NCBI GenBank assembly: GCA_964490975.1
Contig: CAZBEQ010000026.1
Location: 1 to 50,440 of the forward strand
Reading direction: 5' to 3'
Source of the DNA: DTU013 sp964490975
GTDB lineage: Bacteria > Bacillota > Clostridia > Acetivibrionales > DTU013
Length of the DNA stretch: 50,440 nucleotides
Shown here: positions 42,680 to 50,440 of the stretch, piece by piece
Layout of the letters: every line of letters starts with the position of its first letter
Numbering within the stretch: position 1 is the first letter of the stretch
The notes under the pieces: model-generated
The model's database searches: none
What the model was told of the DNA's origin: nothing
What the model saw: only the letters and a program-made list of their open reading frames with translations
Program-made: the position numbers and the translations under genes

Positions 42680-44869
42680 TTATTCGCCAAGGTCAAGCGA
42701 TATTTGTTTATTCTCCCCATCCTCTTCCCTGAAATAGCAACCCACTGCAGGTATGCTGCGCGTTCTGTAATAATCGGGGTTTTTTATGCCTGACTCCTGG
42801 ATTGTCTTCACGAAGCACATCCTGCTCCCCTTCTTCTCCTTCAACACCTGTACCCCTTGTGAATCACGGGTTGTTTTTGAGTTGATACTGCCGGTATTAA
42901 AAATGAGCACTTTGTTTATACTGCTGTAAGCTACAAGCTCGGTATCCTCAGGAAGATATCTGATATCAATAATGGGCGAAAAATCTGAATATGCATTTGC
43001 CAGCTTCTTTCTGTTTGTTTTGGTAGCATAGCTCTCCAAATCTATCTTTGCACACTTTCCATTTTCAAATGAAAACAGCATCCAACCAGAATAATTGTCC
43101 GTTGCTGTCAAATAAATTATCTTTTCCCCACTTTCCAATTGCAAGAGGTTTGTAAGGTATTCACCCAGCGAACTAGCTTTACAGTCAGGTATATCATATA
43201 TCCTGAGCTTGTAAACCGTCTGTTTATTCGAAAAAAGGAGCAGCTCGGCTTTATTATGTGTCTCTATTTCAAGAGTAATACTGTCATCCTCCTTGAGCTT
43301 ATGTTCAGGATTAGCCCTCAATGAAACAAGCGGGATTTTCTTGATATAATTCTGCTCTGTCAGGAATAGTTTCAGGTTGTAATCCTCAATCATATGCTCC
43401 TGTGTTATTTCCTCAACATGGGTTTCCAGAATAATGTCGGTTTTTCTAGGCTGTCCGTGTTTTTTTGCTACCTCACCCAGTTGTTTAACAATTATTTTTT
43501 TTATCCTTTTTTCGCTATTTAACACATCCTTGAGATCAGCAATTTCATTCTGTAAGGAATCAACTTCTCCCACCTTATCTAAAATATATTCACGATTGAG
43601 GTTCCTGAGTTTGATCTCAGCTATGAATTCAGCCTGAATACGATCAATATCAAAGCCCTCCATAAGGTTAGGAACTACCAGTGAATCATTCTCGGTGTTC
43701 CTTATTATTGCAATAGCCTTGTCTATATCAAGAAGTATCTTTCGCAAGCCGAGCAGAAGGTGCAGCTTTTCTTCCTTTTTCATAATATCAAACGCAGTCT
43801 GCCGCTTAATACAACCCACTCTGAAGCTGACCCATTCCTTTAGTATTGATCTGATTCCCAAAACCTTTGGACTGCCCGAAATCAATATATTGAAATTGCA
43901 GCTGAAAGTATCCTGCAGTGTTGTCAATTTATAGAGTTTATTCATCATGGAGTCAGGATCAGCACTTTTTTTGATATCTATAGCAATATTCAGTCCATCC
44001 AGATCAGTTTCATCGCGCACATCGACAATATCTTTTATTTTCCCGTTTTTTACAATTTCTATCACTCCGTCGATGATAGCTTCAGCTGAAGTTGTATAGG
44101 GTATTTCAAATATTTCGATACAGCTGTTTTTCTTGTCATATTTATATTTTGCCCTTACCTTAAAGCTCCCGCGTCCTGTTTCAAATATTTCCCGCATTTC
44201 CTGCTCACTAAAAATTATAGAGGCACCTGTCGAAAAATCAGGAGCTTTTATATACTGTAGTAAATCGACATTTTCGTCGTTTATATATGCTATTGTCGCA
44301 TCACATATCTCTTTGAGATTGAAGCTGCATAGATTGCTTGCCATACCAACTGCAATACCCTGGTTTGCATTGACGAGAACGCTTGGGAAGGAGGCCGGCA
44401 GTAGTGTAGGTTCCTTTAGCGACCCATCATAATTATCTACAAAATCTACAGTATTCTTATCAATATCCCTAAAAATTTCTTCACAAATTTTTTCAAGCTT
44501 GGCTTCAGTATAACGAGGAGCCGCAAATCTCATATCTCTGGAATACTGCTTCCCCATATTACCCTTTGAATCGACATATGCGTGGAGCAGGGCTCCGTTT
44601 CCTCTTGTCAGTCGGACCATCGTTTCATAGATAGCCATATCGCCATGAGGGTTCAGCTTCATCGTCTGGCCTACAATATTTGCCGACTTAGTTCTGCTAC
44701 CGGTCAGAAGGCCCATTTTGTACATGGTATAAAGCAATTTTCTATGGGATGGTTTGAAACCATCGATTTCCGGAATCGCACGTGAAACAATAACGCTCAT
44801 AGCATATGGCATAAAGTTTTGCTCAAGTGTATCCGGTATTTTCTGTAACACTAAATTCTTATCCGACAT
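42680..44869 (-). CDS. Type IIA DNA topoisomerase subunit A (GyrA/ParC-like), divergent
   Basis: This 729-aa protein cuts and rejoins DNA. The N-terminal domain has GFKPSHRKLLYTMYKMGL, KLNPHGDMAIYETMVRL and the active-site Tyr120 in AAPRYTEAKL with Arg119 before it. A coiled-coil gate lies around 360-470. The C-terminal beta-rich part is about 230 residues and has no GyrA box (QRRGGKG), so it should not wrap DNA as gyrase does. This points to a topoisomerase IV-type or specialised second enzyme. Its RBS GGAGGT directly abuts a REP-like core (44879-44892). It is downstream of the B subunit, separated by 261 bases that include another facing core. Confidence 0.88.
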   Translation of the reverse strand: MSDKNLVLQKIPDTLEQNFMPYAMSVIVSRAIPEIDGFKPSHRKLLYTMYKMGLLTGSRTKSANIVGQTMKLNPHGDMAIYETMVRLTRGNGALLHAYVDSKGNMGKQYSRDMRFAAPRYTEAKLEKICEEIFRDIDKNTVDFVDNYDGSLKEPTLLPASFPSVLVNANQGIAVGMASNLCSFNLKEICDATIAYINDENVDLLQYIKAPDFSTGASIIFSEQEMREIFETGRGSFKVRAKYKYDKKNSCIEIFEIPYTTSAEAIIDGVIEIVKNGKIKDIVDVRDETDLDGLNIAIDIKKSADPDSMMNKLYKLTTLQDTFSCNFNILISGSPKVLGIRSILKEWVSFRVGCIKRQTAFDIMKKEEKLHLLLGLRKILLDIDKAIAIIRNTENDSLVVPNLMEGFDIDRIQAEFIAEIKLRNLNREYILDKVGEVDSLQNEIADLKDVLNSEKRIKKIIVKQLGEVAKKHGQPRKTDIILETHVEEITQEHMIEDYNLKLFLTEQNYIKKIPLVSLRANPEHKLKEDDSITLEIETHNKAELLLFSNKQTVYKLRIYDIPDCKASSLGEYLTNLLQLESGEKIIYLTATDNYSGWMLFSFENGKCAKIDLESYATKTNRKKLANAYSDFSPIIDIRYLPEDTELVAYSSINKVLIFNTGSINSKTTRDSQGVQVLKEKKGSRMCFVKTIQESGIKNPDYYRTRSIPAVGCYFREEDGENKQISLDLGE

Positions 44870-44878
44870 AATACCTCC

Positions 44879-45101
44879 GGGACGCTTCTCACTTTTTTAT
44901 CTTTCATTTACATACATGTCATTTACAAAATAATATACGTTTTAGTTAATCAATACTCATTTATATCATTAATCGGAAAATACACATTCGAAATTGCAAT
45001 AAACCTATTGCCAACTAAAATGGTAAGTTATATTTATTAGCCATATTTAAGGAGAATTATCTAAACAAGTTACTAATAGCATAAAGGTGAGAACCGTCCC
45101 C
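44879..45101. repeat. Facing pair of REP-like cores between the topoisomerase genes
   Basis: GGGACGCTTCTCAC at 44879-44892 and GTGAGAACCGTCCCC at 45087-45101 face each other over 194 bases of A/T-rich, gene-free DNA. The left core is fused to the ribosome site of the A subunit. The arrangement and the base differences between left and right cores are the same as at uvrB. A CCCCCTATTAGT triplet repeat follows to about 45134, overlapping the end of the B subunit gene. Confidence 0.85.
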
Positions 45102-45130
45102 CTTATTAGTCCCCCCTATTAGTCCCCCTA

Positions 45131-47113
45131 TTAGCTGACATCGATCATTTCCATATAGCGCATACCGTTTTCCTCGATAAAGCTTTTCCTGCCCTTCAGG
45201 TTATCACCCAGCAACAGATCAAACATCTGCTCGGTTTTTTCGATATCATCCGGCATAATTTTTATCAGCCTTCTTGTTTCCGGGTTCATAGTAGTCTGCC
45301 ACATCATCTCAGGTTCATTTTCGCCAAGTCCTTTTGAGCGCTGTATTGTATATTTGTTTTCATTAAGCTTTGACAGTATTTGCGCTTTTTCTTTTTCTGT
45401 ATATGCAAAATAAGTCTTACCTTTACATGATATCTCGAACAGAGGTGACTCTGCAATAAACACCTTCCCCTCCTGTATCAGCGTAGGAACAAGTCTGTAT
45501 AGCATCGCAAGTATCTCTGTTCTGATATGGAAGCCATCCACATCGGCATCAGTACATATTACTATTTTGGCCCATCTGAAGTTATTTAAATCGAAGGTAT
45601 TGAGCTCCTTGTTGTGCTTGGACTTAATTTCCACGCCACACCCTAATACCTTTAGCAGATCAACTATGATTTCACTCCTAAAAATGCTATCGTATTCAGC
45701 TTTAAGGCAATTTAATATTTTACCTCTAACAGGCATTATAGCTTGGAAGTCCGCATCTCTCCCCATTTTACAGGAACCAAGCGCAGAATCACCTTCAACG
45801 ATGTAAAGTTCTCTCCTGTCTATATCTTTAGTCCTGCAATCGACGAACTTTTTAACCCTGTTAGCTAAATCAATAGTACCGCCGAGCTTTTTCTTGATAT
45901 TGATCCTTGTCCTCTCGGCTGTCTCACGGCTTCGCTTGTTAACTAGTATTTGCTCGATTATTTTTTCACTTTCGATCTTATTCTCGATAAGATATATTTC
46001 AAGCTGCTGTCGTATAAAGTCAGTCATTGCTTCTTGTATGAATTTATTTGTTATAGACTTTTTCGTCTGATTCTCATAACTGGTAACTGTCGAAAATGAG
46101 TTTGTAACAAGTATAAGGCTATCCTGTATGTCGGGAAATGTAATTTTCGCTTCATCCTTGTTGTATTTACCTCTACTTCTAATGCATTTATCTAGTTCGT
46201 TCACAAATGCCGCTTTAACTGCCCTGTCAGGCGAACCTCCATGCTCAAGGAAGCTGGAATTATGGTAATATTCCAATAAATTAACTTCGTTGTTGAAGCA
46301 AAAAGCGACTTGCATCTTAACCCTGTATTCCGGTTTATCCTCCCTATCCCGTCCTTTTGCCGAGGATTCGTAGAACTGTATGCCTGTAAAACCTTTTTCG
46401 CCACTTATTTCACTTATATAATCAACTATCCCGTTTTTATACAAAAATTTGTGTACTTCACCAGAAGCTTCATCTTCCAGGATAAACTCCAGCCCTGCAT
46501 TAACGACCGCCTGCTTTTTAAGCGTATTTATAAAATATTCAAGAGGTATATCAGTATCAGTAAATACCTCCAGATCCGGCTTCCATCTCTGGATCGTTCC
46601 TGTGCTTTCATATTTACACTTTTCTTTTATGAGGCCGCCGATATTTTCACCTTTTTCAAATCGCAGATCGAATCTGTAGCCATCCCTGTACACAGTAACA
46701 TCCATATATTCTGAGCTGTATTGTGTGGCGCAGCTTCCAAGGCCGTTTAGCCCAAGACTGAATTCATAGTTTTCACCGGAATTATTTTTATACTTACCGC
46801 CCGCATATAATTCACAGAAAACCAACTCCCAGTTGTAGCGGTCTTCCTTTGGGTTGAAATCTACAGGGATGCCTCTGCCATAGTCTCTTACTGTAATAGA
46901 ACGATCACTGTGGCGAATTACCTCGATTTTATCACCGTAGCCCTCACGCGCCTCGTCAATAGAGTTGGAGAGGATCTCAAAAAAGGAATGCTGGCACCCT
47001 TCGATACCATCGGAACCGAATATAACGCCAGGTCTTAAACGTACTCTGTCCGCACCTTTCAGGGATGAAATACTTTCGTTTCCGTAGACCTCAGGTTTCT
47101 TTCCTTTTGTCAT
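45131..47113 (-). CDS. Type IIA DNA topoisomerase subunit B (GyrB/ParE-like), divergent
   Basis: This 660-aa ATPase subunit has a GHKL domain (ILSNSIDEAREG, VRDYGRGIPVDF, GLNGLGSCATQYSS), a transducer domain (KAAFVNEL), and a TOPRIM domain with the catalytic Glu in IVEGDSALGSCKMGRDAD and the metal motif DADVDGFHIR. The standard sequence here is EGDSAGGSAKQGRDR, so this is a clearly diverged member. C-terminal QRSKGLGENEPEMMW fits the family PKGLGEM motif. It pairs with the A subunit downstream. GGAGG precedes the ATG. No recF, dnaN or rpoB genes are near, so it is not the housekeeping gyrase locus. It is probably a topoisomerase IV or a second gyrase-like enzyme. Confidence 0.88.
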   Translation of the reverse strand: MTKGKKPEVYGNESISSLKGADRVRLRPGVIFGSDGIEGCQHSFFEILSNSIDEAREGYGDKIEVIRHSDRSITVRDYGRGIPVDFNPKEDRYNWELVFCELYAGGKYKNNSGENYEFSLGLNGLGSCATQYSSEYMDVTVYRDGYRFDLRFEKGENIGGLIKEKCKYESTGTIQRWKPDLEVFTDTDIPLEYFINTLKKQAVVNAGLEFILEDEASGEVHKFLYKNGIVDYISEISGEKGFTGIQFYESSAKGRDREDKPEYRVKMQVAFCFNNEVNLLEYYHNSSFLEHGGSPDRAVKAAFVNELDKCIRSRGKYNKDEAKITFPDIQDSLILVTNSFSTVTSYENQTKKSITNKFIQEAMTDFIRQQLEIYLIENKIESEKIIEQILVNKRSRETAERTRINIKKKLGGTIDLANRVKKFVDCRTKDIDRRELYIVEGDSALGSCKMGRDADFQAIMPVRGKILNCLKAEYDSIFRSEIIVDLLKVLGCGVEIKSKHNKELNTFDLNNFRWAKIVICTDADVDGFHIRTEILAMLYRLVPTLIQEGKVFIAESPLFEISCKGKTYFAYTEKEKAQILSKLNENKYTIQRSKGLGENEPEMMWQTTMNPETRRLIKIMPDDIEKTEQMFDLLLGDNLKGRKSFIEENGMRYMEMIDVS

Positions 47114-47193
47114 TTGTGACCATCCTCCGGATATTTTTAATCATTCTCTTCAGTAATAATTATTCAATAAACATTTTTTAAAGTCAAGCTTTC

Positions 47194-47208
47194 GGGGACG
47201 CTTCTCAC
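47194..47208. repeat. REP-like core upstream of topoisomerase B gene
   Basis: GGGGACGCTTCTCAC followed by CTTTTTT. It is 80 bases from the ATG at 47113 and has the same orientation as the copies before uvrB, the A subunit and the ThrE-type gene. Confidence 0.85.
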
Positions 47209-47331
47209 CTTTTTTACATTTAAACTACAAAATCGTGGTACAAAGAACAACATGTATCAATTGGCAAGCAAGATTTATATTGCCAGCATTTTTCACTTGT
47301 GTTCTTCAAATCATATGTCCGAGGTGATAAA

Positions 47332-47937
47332 ATGAAAAAGAGAGCATTATTGATTTTTATGTTTGTTATGCTTTTTTCCACATCAGTTTTTGCACAGTCG
47401 ACATATACTGTCCAGAGCGGCGACTCCATGTGGAAAATAGCAGTAAAGTATCAAGTTGGCATAAGTGAAATCATCGCGGCAAATCCGCAAATCAAGAACC
47501 CAAGCATGATTTATCCCGGTCAAAAATTAACAATTCCGACTGTAACAACCAGTTCTCAGGAAAACGAGGTTGCCAGACTTGTTAATGTGGAGAGGGCAAA
47601 AGCCGGTCTACCGGCATTGAAGTTCAACTGGCAGCTTAGCAGAGTTGCTCGATACAAATCAGCTGACATGGCAAACAAAGGCTATTTTTCACACAATTCG
47701 CCAACATACGGCACGCCTTTCCAAATGATGGAGAATTTTGGTCTGCGTTTTTCAGCTGCCGGCGAAAACATTGCCTATGGTCAGCGGACACCAGCTGAGG
47801 TCATGAATGCCTGGATGAATTCTCCCGGCCATAGGAACAATATTATGAGCCGCTCCTTTACAGAGATAGGCGTTGGTCTGGCAAAAAATAAAAACGGTGT
47901 GTGCTACTGGACACAGCAATTCATGAAACCAATGTAA
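47332..47937 (+). CDS. Secreted LysM plus CAP (SCP/PR1) domain protein
   Basis: This 201-aa protein has a signal peptide (KKRALLIFMFVMLFSTSVFA), one LysM wall-binding module (YTVQSGDSMWKIAVKYQVG ... YPGQKLTIP, about 24-68), then a CAP domain of about 125 residues (LVNVERAKAGLPAL, HNSPTYGTPFQMM, AGENIAYGQ, WMNSPGHRNNIM). This is the SafA/YkwD-type arrangement, common in spore formers. The CAP histidines and Glu (H in FSHN, E in GENIA, H in PGHR) are all present. GAGGTG precedes the ATG at 47332; the frame runs eleven codons further up without a site. It likely acts on or at the cell wall or spore coat. Confidence 0.9.
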   Translation: MKKRALLIFMFVMLFSTSVFAQSTYTVQSGDSMWKIAVKYQVGISEIIAANPQIKNPSMIYPGQKLTIPTVTTSSQENEVARLVNVERAKAGLPALKFNWQLSRVARYKSADMANKGYFSHNSPTYGTPFQMMENFGLRFSAAGENIAYGQRTPAEVMNAWMNSPGHRNNIMSRSFTEIGVGLAKNKNGVCYWTQQFMKPM

Positions 47938-47970
47938 TAAGCGCTTTTCCTGAGATTCTACCATAATGAT

Positions 47971-48010
47971 TTAACAGACTGTATAGCTGATAATAGCTAC
48001 AGTCTGTTTG
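47971..48010. terminator. Bidirectional terminator
   Basis: AACAGACTGTA pairs with TACAGTCTGTT around an inner TAGCT/ATAGCTA. It serves the LysM-CAP gene and the ThrE-type operon. Confidence 0.85.
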
Positions 48011-48457
48011 CTATTTTATCACTTTTCTATTCATTCTTACTTTAATTATTTTTGATATAAATCTAAAAACAGCCGTAACGAGTAATATGCCAAATGCTAT
48101 TGCGCCTGCACCGCTTGCTGTTTCAATCATTTTTCCAATGGCACTAGTAAGTTGATTTTTCATCAGATGCTGTACCATTTCATATGTTGCAATACCTGGT
48201 ACGAGCGGTAAAATCCCCGGGATGGAAAAAACAGTTGATGGTGATTTCAACACCCTTGCTGCGATCTCACTATAAAGCCCAACTACAATAGCGCCAATAA
48301 AAATAGAAAAAATCGAATATCCCGTTAGATTTAGAAGTAAAAAAAATGTAGAATAACCGACCATACCGGAAAAACCCGCAAATATTAATTTACGTCCTTT
48401 GATATTAAATGTCATACCTGAAGTAAAACTGCCAATGAATGCAAAAATGTATCTCAT
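48011..48457 (-). CDS. ThrE-type exporter small subunit (DUF3815/YjjB-like)
   Basis: This 148-aa protein has four to five hydrophobic segments and the motif SPSTVFSIPGILPLVPG, which matches the C-terminal half of threonine/serine exporter ThrE (YjjB). In many Firmicutes ThrE is split in two. The partner (DUF1212, YjjP-like) is the gene immediately upstream, 18 bases away, and both subunits are needed for export. AGGAGGG precedes the ATG. The substrate in Clostridia may be serine, threonine or succinate as in YjjPB; it cannot be told from the sequence. Confidence 0.88.
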   Translation of the reverse strand: MRYIFAFIGSFTSGMTFNIKGRKLIFAGFSGMVGYSTFFLLLNLTGYSIFSIFIGAIVVGLYSEIAARVLKSPSTVFSIPGILPLVPGIATYEMVQHLMKNQLTSAIGKMIETASGAGAIAFGILLVTAVFRFISKIIKVRMNRKVIK

Positions 48458-48475
48458 AGGCTATCCCTCCTAGTT

Positions 48476-49201
48476 TTAACCAAATGACAATGCAATACCA
48501 ACACCGGCTGCAAGTACTGTAACAAGAAGCACCGCTTCCCCCAGCCTTGTTAGACTGGCAACAATATCGCCATAAAGAGCATCCTTTATCCCATTCGTTA
48601 TTGACACGCCCGGCAAATACAGTATTATGGAACCAATTATTATCTTATACTCATTTAAAAATGGGAAAAACCTAAACGCAGAGATACTCAGAAATCCAGA
48701 AAGAAGTCCTACTATGAAATTTTCGAGGAATTGAAAAAATCCTCTCCTTGTCAATATTTCCTTGAGAATATACGCTATAGTTCCGATTAACAAAGCAACA
48801 ATCCCATCAAATATGATCCCATCAAAAATCAATGTGAATGAAAATGATCCCAAAGCGGTAGCCACCAATCTGGCGACAAAACTATACTGCTTACCGTCAT
48901 TTATTTCAGTCAGTTTATCCAATACTGCTTTAAAAGTAGGATGAACTGTCTGCAATTCACGTGAAAGACTGTTTACAAGATCAATGCGGTTAAGATCCAC
49001 ATTCCTTATGCGAATACGTTTAAACGCGGTATTTACACTACCATCCTCATTTTCAATTGATATAAAAATACCAGTTGGCAATACAAAGCTCTCACACCGT
49101 AAATTATAGCTATTACTTATTCTAACAATAGTTTCTTCAATACGGTAAATTTCGGCTCCGCTTGTCAGCATTATTTCTCCAGCCTTCAATGCAATATTCA
49201 T
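48476..49201 (-). CDS. ThrE-type exporter large subunit (DUF1212/YjjP-like)
   Basis: This 241-aa protein begins ALKAGEIMLTSGAEIYRIEETI, the ThrE N-terminal signature, with a soluble N-terminal domain of about 120 residues and four to five membrane spans (SFSFTLIFDGIIFDGIVALL onward). SITNGIKDALYGD is the family motif near the end of the domain. The start is odd: the ATG at 49201 lacks a ribosome site, while GGGAGGTG lies 23 bases upstream with an in-frame CTG ten bases after it. A CTG start would add LQSTDL, which brings the protein to the usual family length. The strong site adjoins a REP-like core. Confidence 0.85.
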   Translation of the reverse strand: MNIALKAGEIMLTSGAEIYRIEETIVRISNSYNLRCESFVLPTGIFISIENEDGSVNTAFKRIRIRNVDLNRIDLVNSLSRELQTVHPTFKAVLDKLTEINDGKQYSFVARLVATALGSFSFTLIFDGIIFDGIVALLIGTIAYILKEILTRRGFFQFLENFIVGLLSGFLSISAFRFFPFLNEYKIIIGSIILYLPGVSITNGIKDALYGDIVASLTRLGEAVLLVTVLAAGVGIALSFG

Positions 49202-49235
49202 TAAATCTGTTGACTGCAGAAAACTTACACCTCCC

Positions 49236-49250
49236 GGGGACGCTTCTCAC
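49236..49250. repeat. REP-like core upstream of the ThrE-type operon
   Basis: GGGGACGCTTCTCAC lies next to the ribosome site of the exporter operon and in the same orientation as the other upstream copies. It lies 160 bases from the start of the RAYT transposase gene. Confidence 0.85.
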
Positions 49251-49411
49251 ATTGTTACACATCTGAACAGACATTTTATGTTCATTCTTAACATGACCTG
49301 ATTTAATCCCATTTACTCCATGGAATGATTTTTTATTTTAGTAAATATTTCCTGATATTTGCGAACGCGTGTTCTTTTTGATATGATTATAAAAAAGAGG
49401 AGGGTTAATCA

Positions 49412-50338
49412 ATGCCAAGAAAAGCCCGTGAAAAAAACATATATGCAATCTATCATATAATGTCTCGTAGCATATCTGAATTAATGCTTTTTGTCGATAA
49501 TTCAGACAAAGACTACTATCTCAAATTACTTAAAAAATATTTGAAAATGTACGGATGCAGTTTGTATGCTTATTGCCTAATGAGCAATCATGTTCACTTA
49601 CATCTTGATACAAAAGGTTTCGATATTTCTAAATTCATGCATAGCATTAATACTGCCTATGTACAATATTATAATAAAAAATATAATCGCCATGGGCACC
49701 TTTTTCAAGATCGCTTTATTAGTAAAATACTATATAATGATGCTTACAATATGGCTGTATCTGCTTATATTCACAACAATCCAAAAGATATGGCAGATTA
49801 CTCCGGGCATGAAGAAAAATATGAGTATTCATCATACGGCATATATCTTGGTTCTATGCCTGATCGATATGACATTATCGATAAAAGCTTTATAATTGGG
49901 TTGTTTAATATCTTTGATCAAAATAGATTTGCTAAACATTATCACGATTTTGTTAAGTCTCCAAAAGACTTATCTGATAATAATGAGTTTAGTTATATTC
50001 CACCAAAATCAGAGGAGTATGAGTATAAAAGTGGAAGGCTAGTACTTATCAGAGAATTTGTTGCGGCCAATATCATCGCTTTTATTTCAGAAAGCATGAA
50101 AACTCTTCAGCAAACAAGTCTTAGTCTTAAATCACTAAGAAAATTAGTTAATTACAGAGCGCTTGTCGCTTATGCATTAAGGGTACTATGTAACCTCAGT
50201 TATAAAAGCATATGCAAGTATTTATTGAACATAACAGTAACAAGTTGCTCTAGATTATGCTACAAGGGTTATGAACTAGTTTGCAGCAATAATTGTTATT
50301 TACAGATTTTTAATGAACTAACCGCGAATACAATGTAG
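49412..50338 (+). CDS. REP-associated tyrosine transposase (RAYT, Y1_Tnp)
   Basis: This 308-aa protein is an HUH single-strand transposase of the IS200-like RAYT group. The first 130 residues show the fold: a beta strand AIYHIMSRS, the HUH motif LMSNHVHLHL with H60 and H62, and a conserved helix (FMHSINTAYVQYYNKKYNRHGHLFQDRF). YIHNNPKDM carries the probable catalytic Tyr119. The C-terminal 130 residues include a likely helix-turn-helix (LSYKSICKYLL). GGAGGG precedes the ATG. It has no flanking IS ends that I can see. RAYTs move REP repeats, and REP-like cores lie throughout this window. It appears intact. Confidence 0.9.
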   Translation: MPRKAREKNIYAIYHIMSRSISELMLFVDNSDKDYYLKLLKKYLKMYGCSLYAYCLMSNHVHLHLDTKGFDISKFMHSINTAYVQYYNKKYNRHGHLFQDRFISKILYNDAYNMAVSAYIHNNPKDMADYSGHEEKYEYSSYGIYLGSMPDRYDIIDKSFIIGLFNIFDQNRFAKHYHDFVKSPKDLSDNNEFSYIPPKSEEYEYKSGRLVLIREFVAANIIAFISESMKTLQQTSLSLKSLRKLVNYRALVAYALRVLCNLSYKSICKYLLNITVTSCSRLCYKGYELVCSNNCYLQIFNELTANTM

Positions 50339-50440
50339 TAAGAGAGTCATTATAAGCAACTAAGCTAATAGCATGAGACAATTGTTCACGGTGACCGCAT
50401 GAAGCAAAATAATTCCAATTAGCAACATAACCGGTTTGAT

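Overview
The window looks like a chromosome segment of an anaerobic, probably cellulose- or cellodextrin-fermenting member of the Clostridia, close to the Acetivibrio/Ruminiclostridium (Clostridium thermocellum) group. The evidence is a pyrophosphate-type phosphofructokinase beside a class II aldolase, a GH94 cellobiose phosphorylase of typical clostridial length, two multimeric [FeFe]-hydrogenase operons, GGAGG-type ribosome binding sites throughout, and gene sets that from memory match C. thermocellum neighbourhoods. Nearly all genes lie on the minus strand. No rRNA, tRNA, CRISPR array or prophage was seen.

Layout. 0.2-4.3 kb: a SIMPL-domain protein and a three-gene acyl-CoA dehydratase activase-type set (DUF2229 protein, HgdB-like protein, BcrA/BadF ATPase). 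4.4-7.5 kb: a dispersed repeat, then divergent fba and PPi-pfk. 7.5-12.1 kb: a flavin reductase-like protein, an ABC exporter pair and an LCP-family wall protein. 12.2-12.6 kb: a tandem repeat array. 12.7-21.2 kb: hydrogenase cluster 1, a bifurcating-type HydA/HydB/HydC with a thioredoxin-like ferredoxin and a GHKL ATPase, preceded by a regulatory-looking block (PHP protein, two DRTGG proteins, an RsbW-like ATPase and a sensor-type [FeFe]-hydrogenase homologue). 21.5-22.7 kb: a secreted copper-amine-oxidase-N domain protein. 22.9-28.4 kb: hydrogenase cluster 2, in which the flavin subunit is fused to a GltD/NfnB-like module. 28.7-31.1 kb: cellobiose phosphorylase. 31.3-33.6 kb: ClpE. 33.9-34.3 kb: a 41-aa membrane peptide gene followed by a strongly structured candidate ncRNA. 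34.3-39.8 kb: uvrA and uvrB, each with a LexA-like box over its promoter. 40.3-41.6 kb: aspartokinase. 41.7-47.1 kb: a TVP38-type membrane protein and a divergent type IIA topoisomerase pair. 47.3-50.3 kb: a LysM-CAP protein, a split ThrE-type exporter and a REP-associated (RAYT/Y1) transposase.

How the genes work together. Cellobiose phosphorolysis, PPi-PFK and aldolase feed glycolysis, and the two hydrogenases dispose of NAD(P)H and ferredoxin electrons as H2. Both hydrogenase operons carry Rex-type boxes (17844-17861, exact palindromic consensus; 28543-28560, near consensus), which would couple them to the NADH/NAD+ ratio.

The most unusual aspect is repeated DNA. A 15-bp REP-like core (GGGGAC-SGTTCTCAC type, with variants) occurs at eight loci. 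At two of them it lies inside an intact reading frame and is translated. At four others it sits upstream of a start codon, three of them abutting or close to the ribosome binding site. A RAYT transposase is present in the same window. Other repeat families are a roughly 290-bp element in two copies, 41-bp and 66-bp tandem arrays, and a perfect 32-bp inverted repeat.
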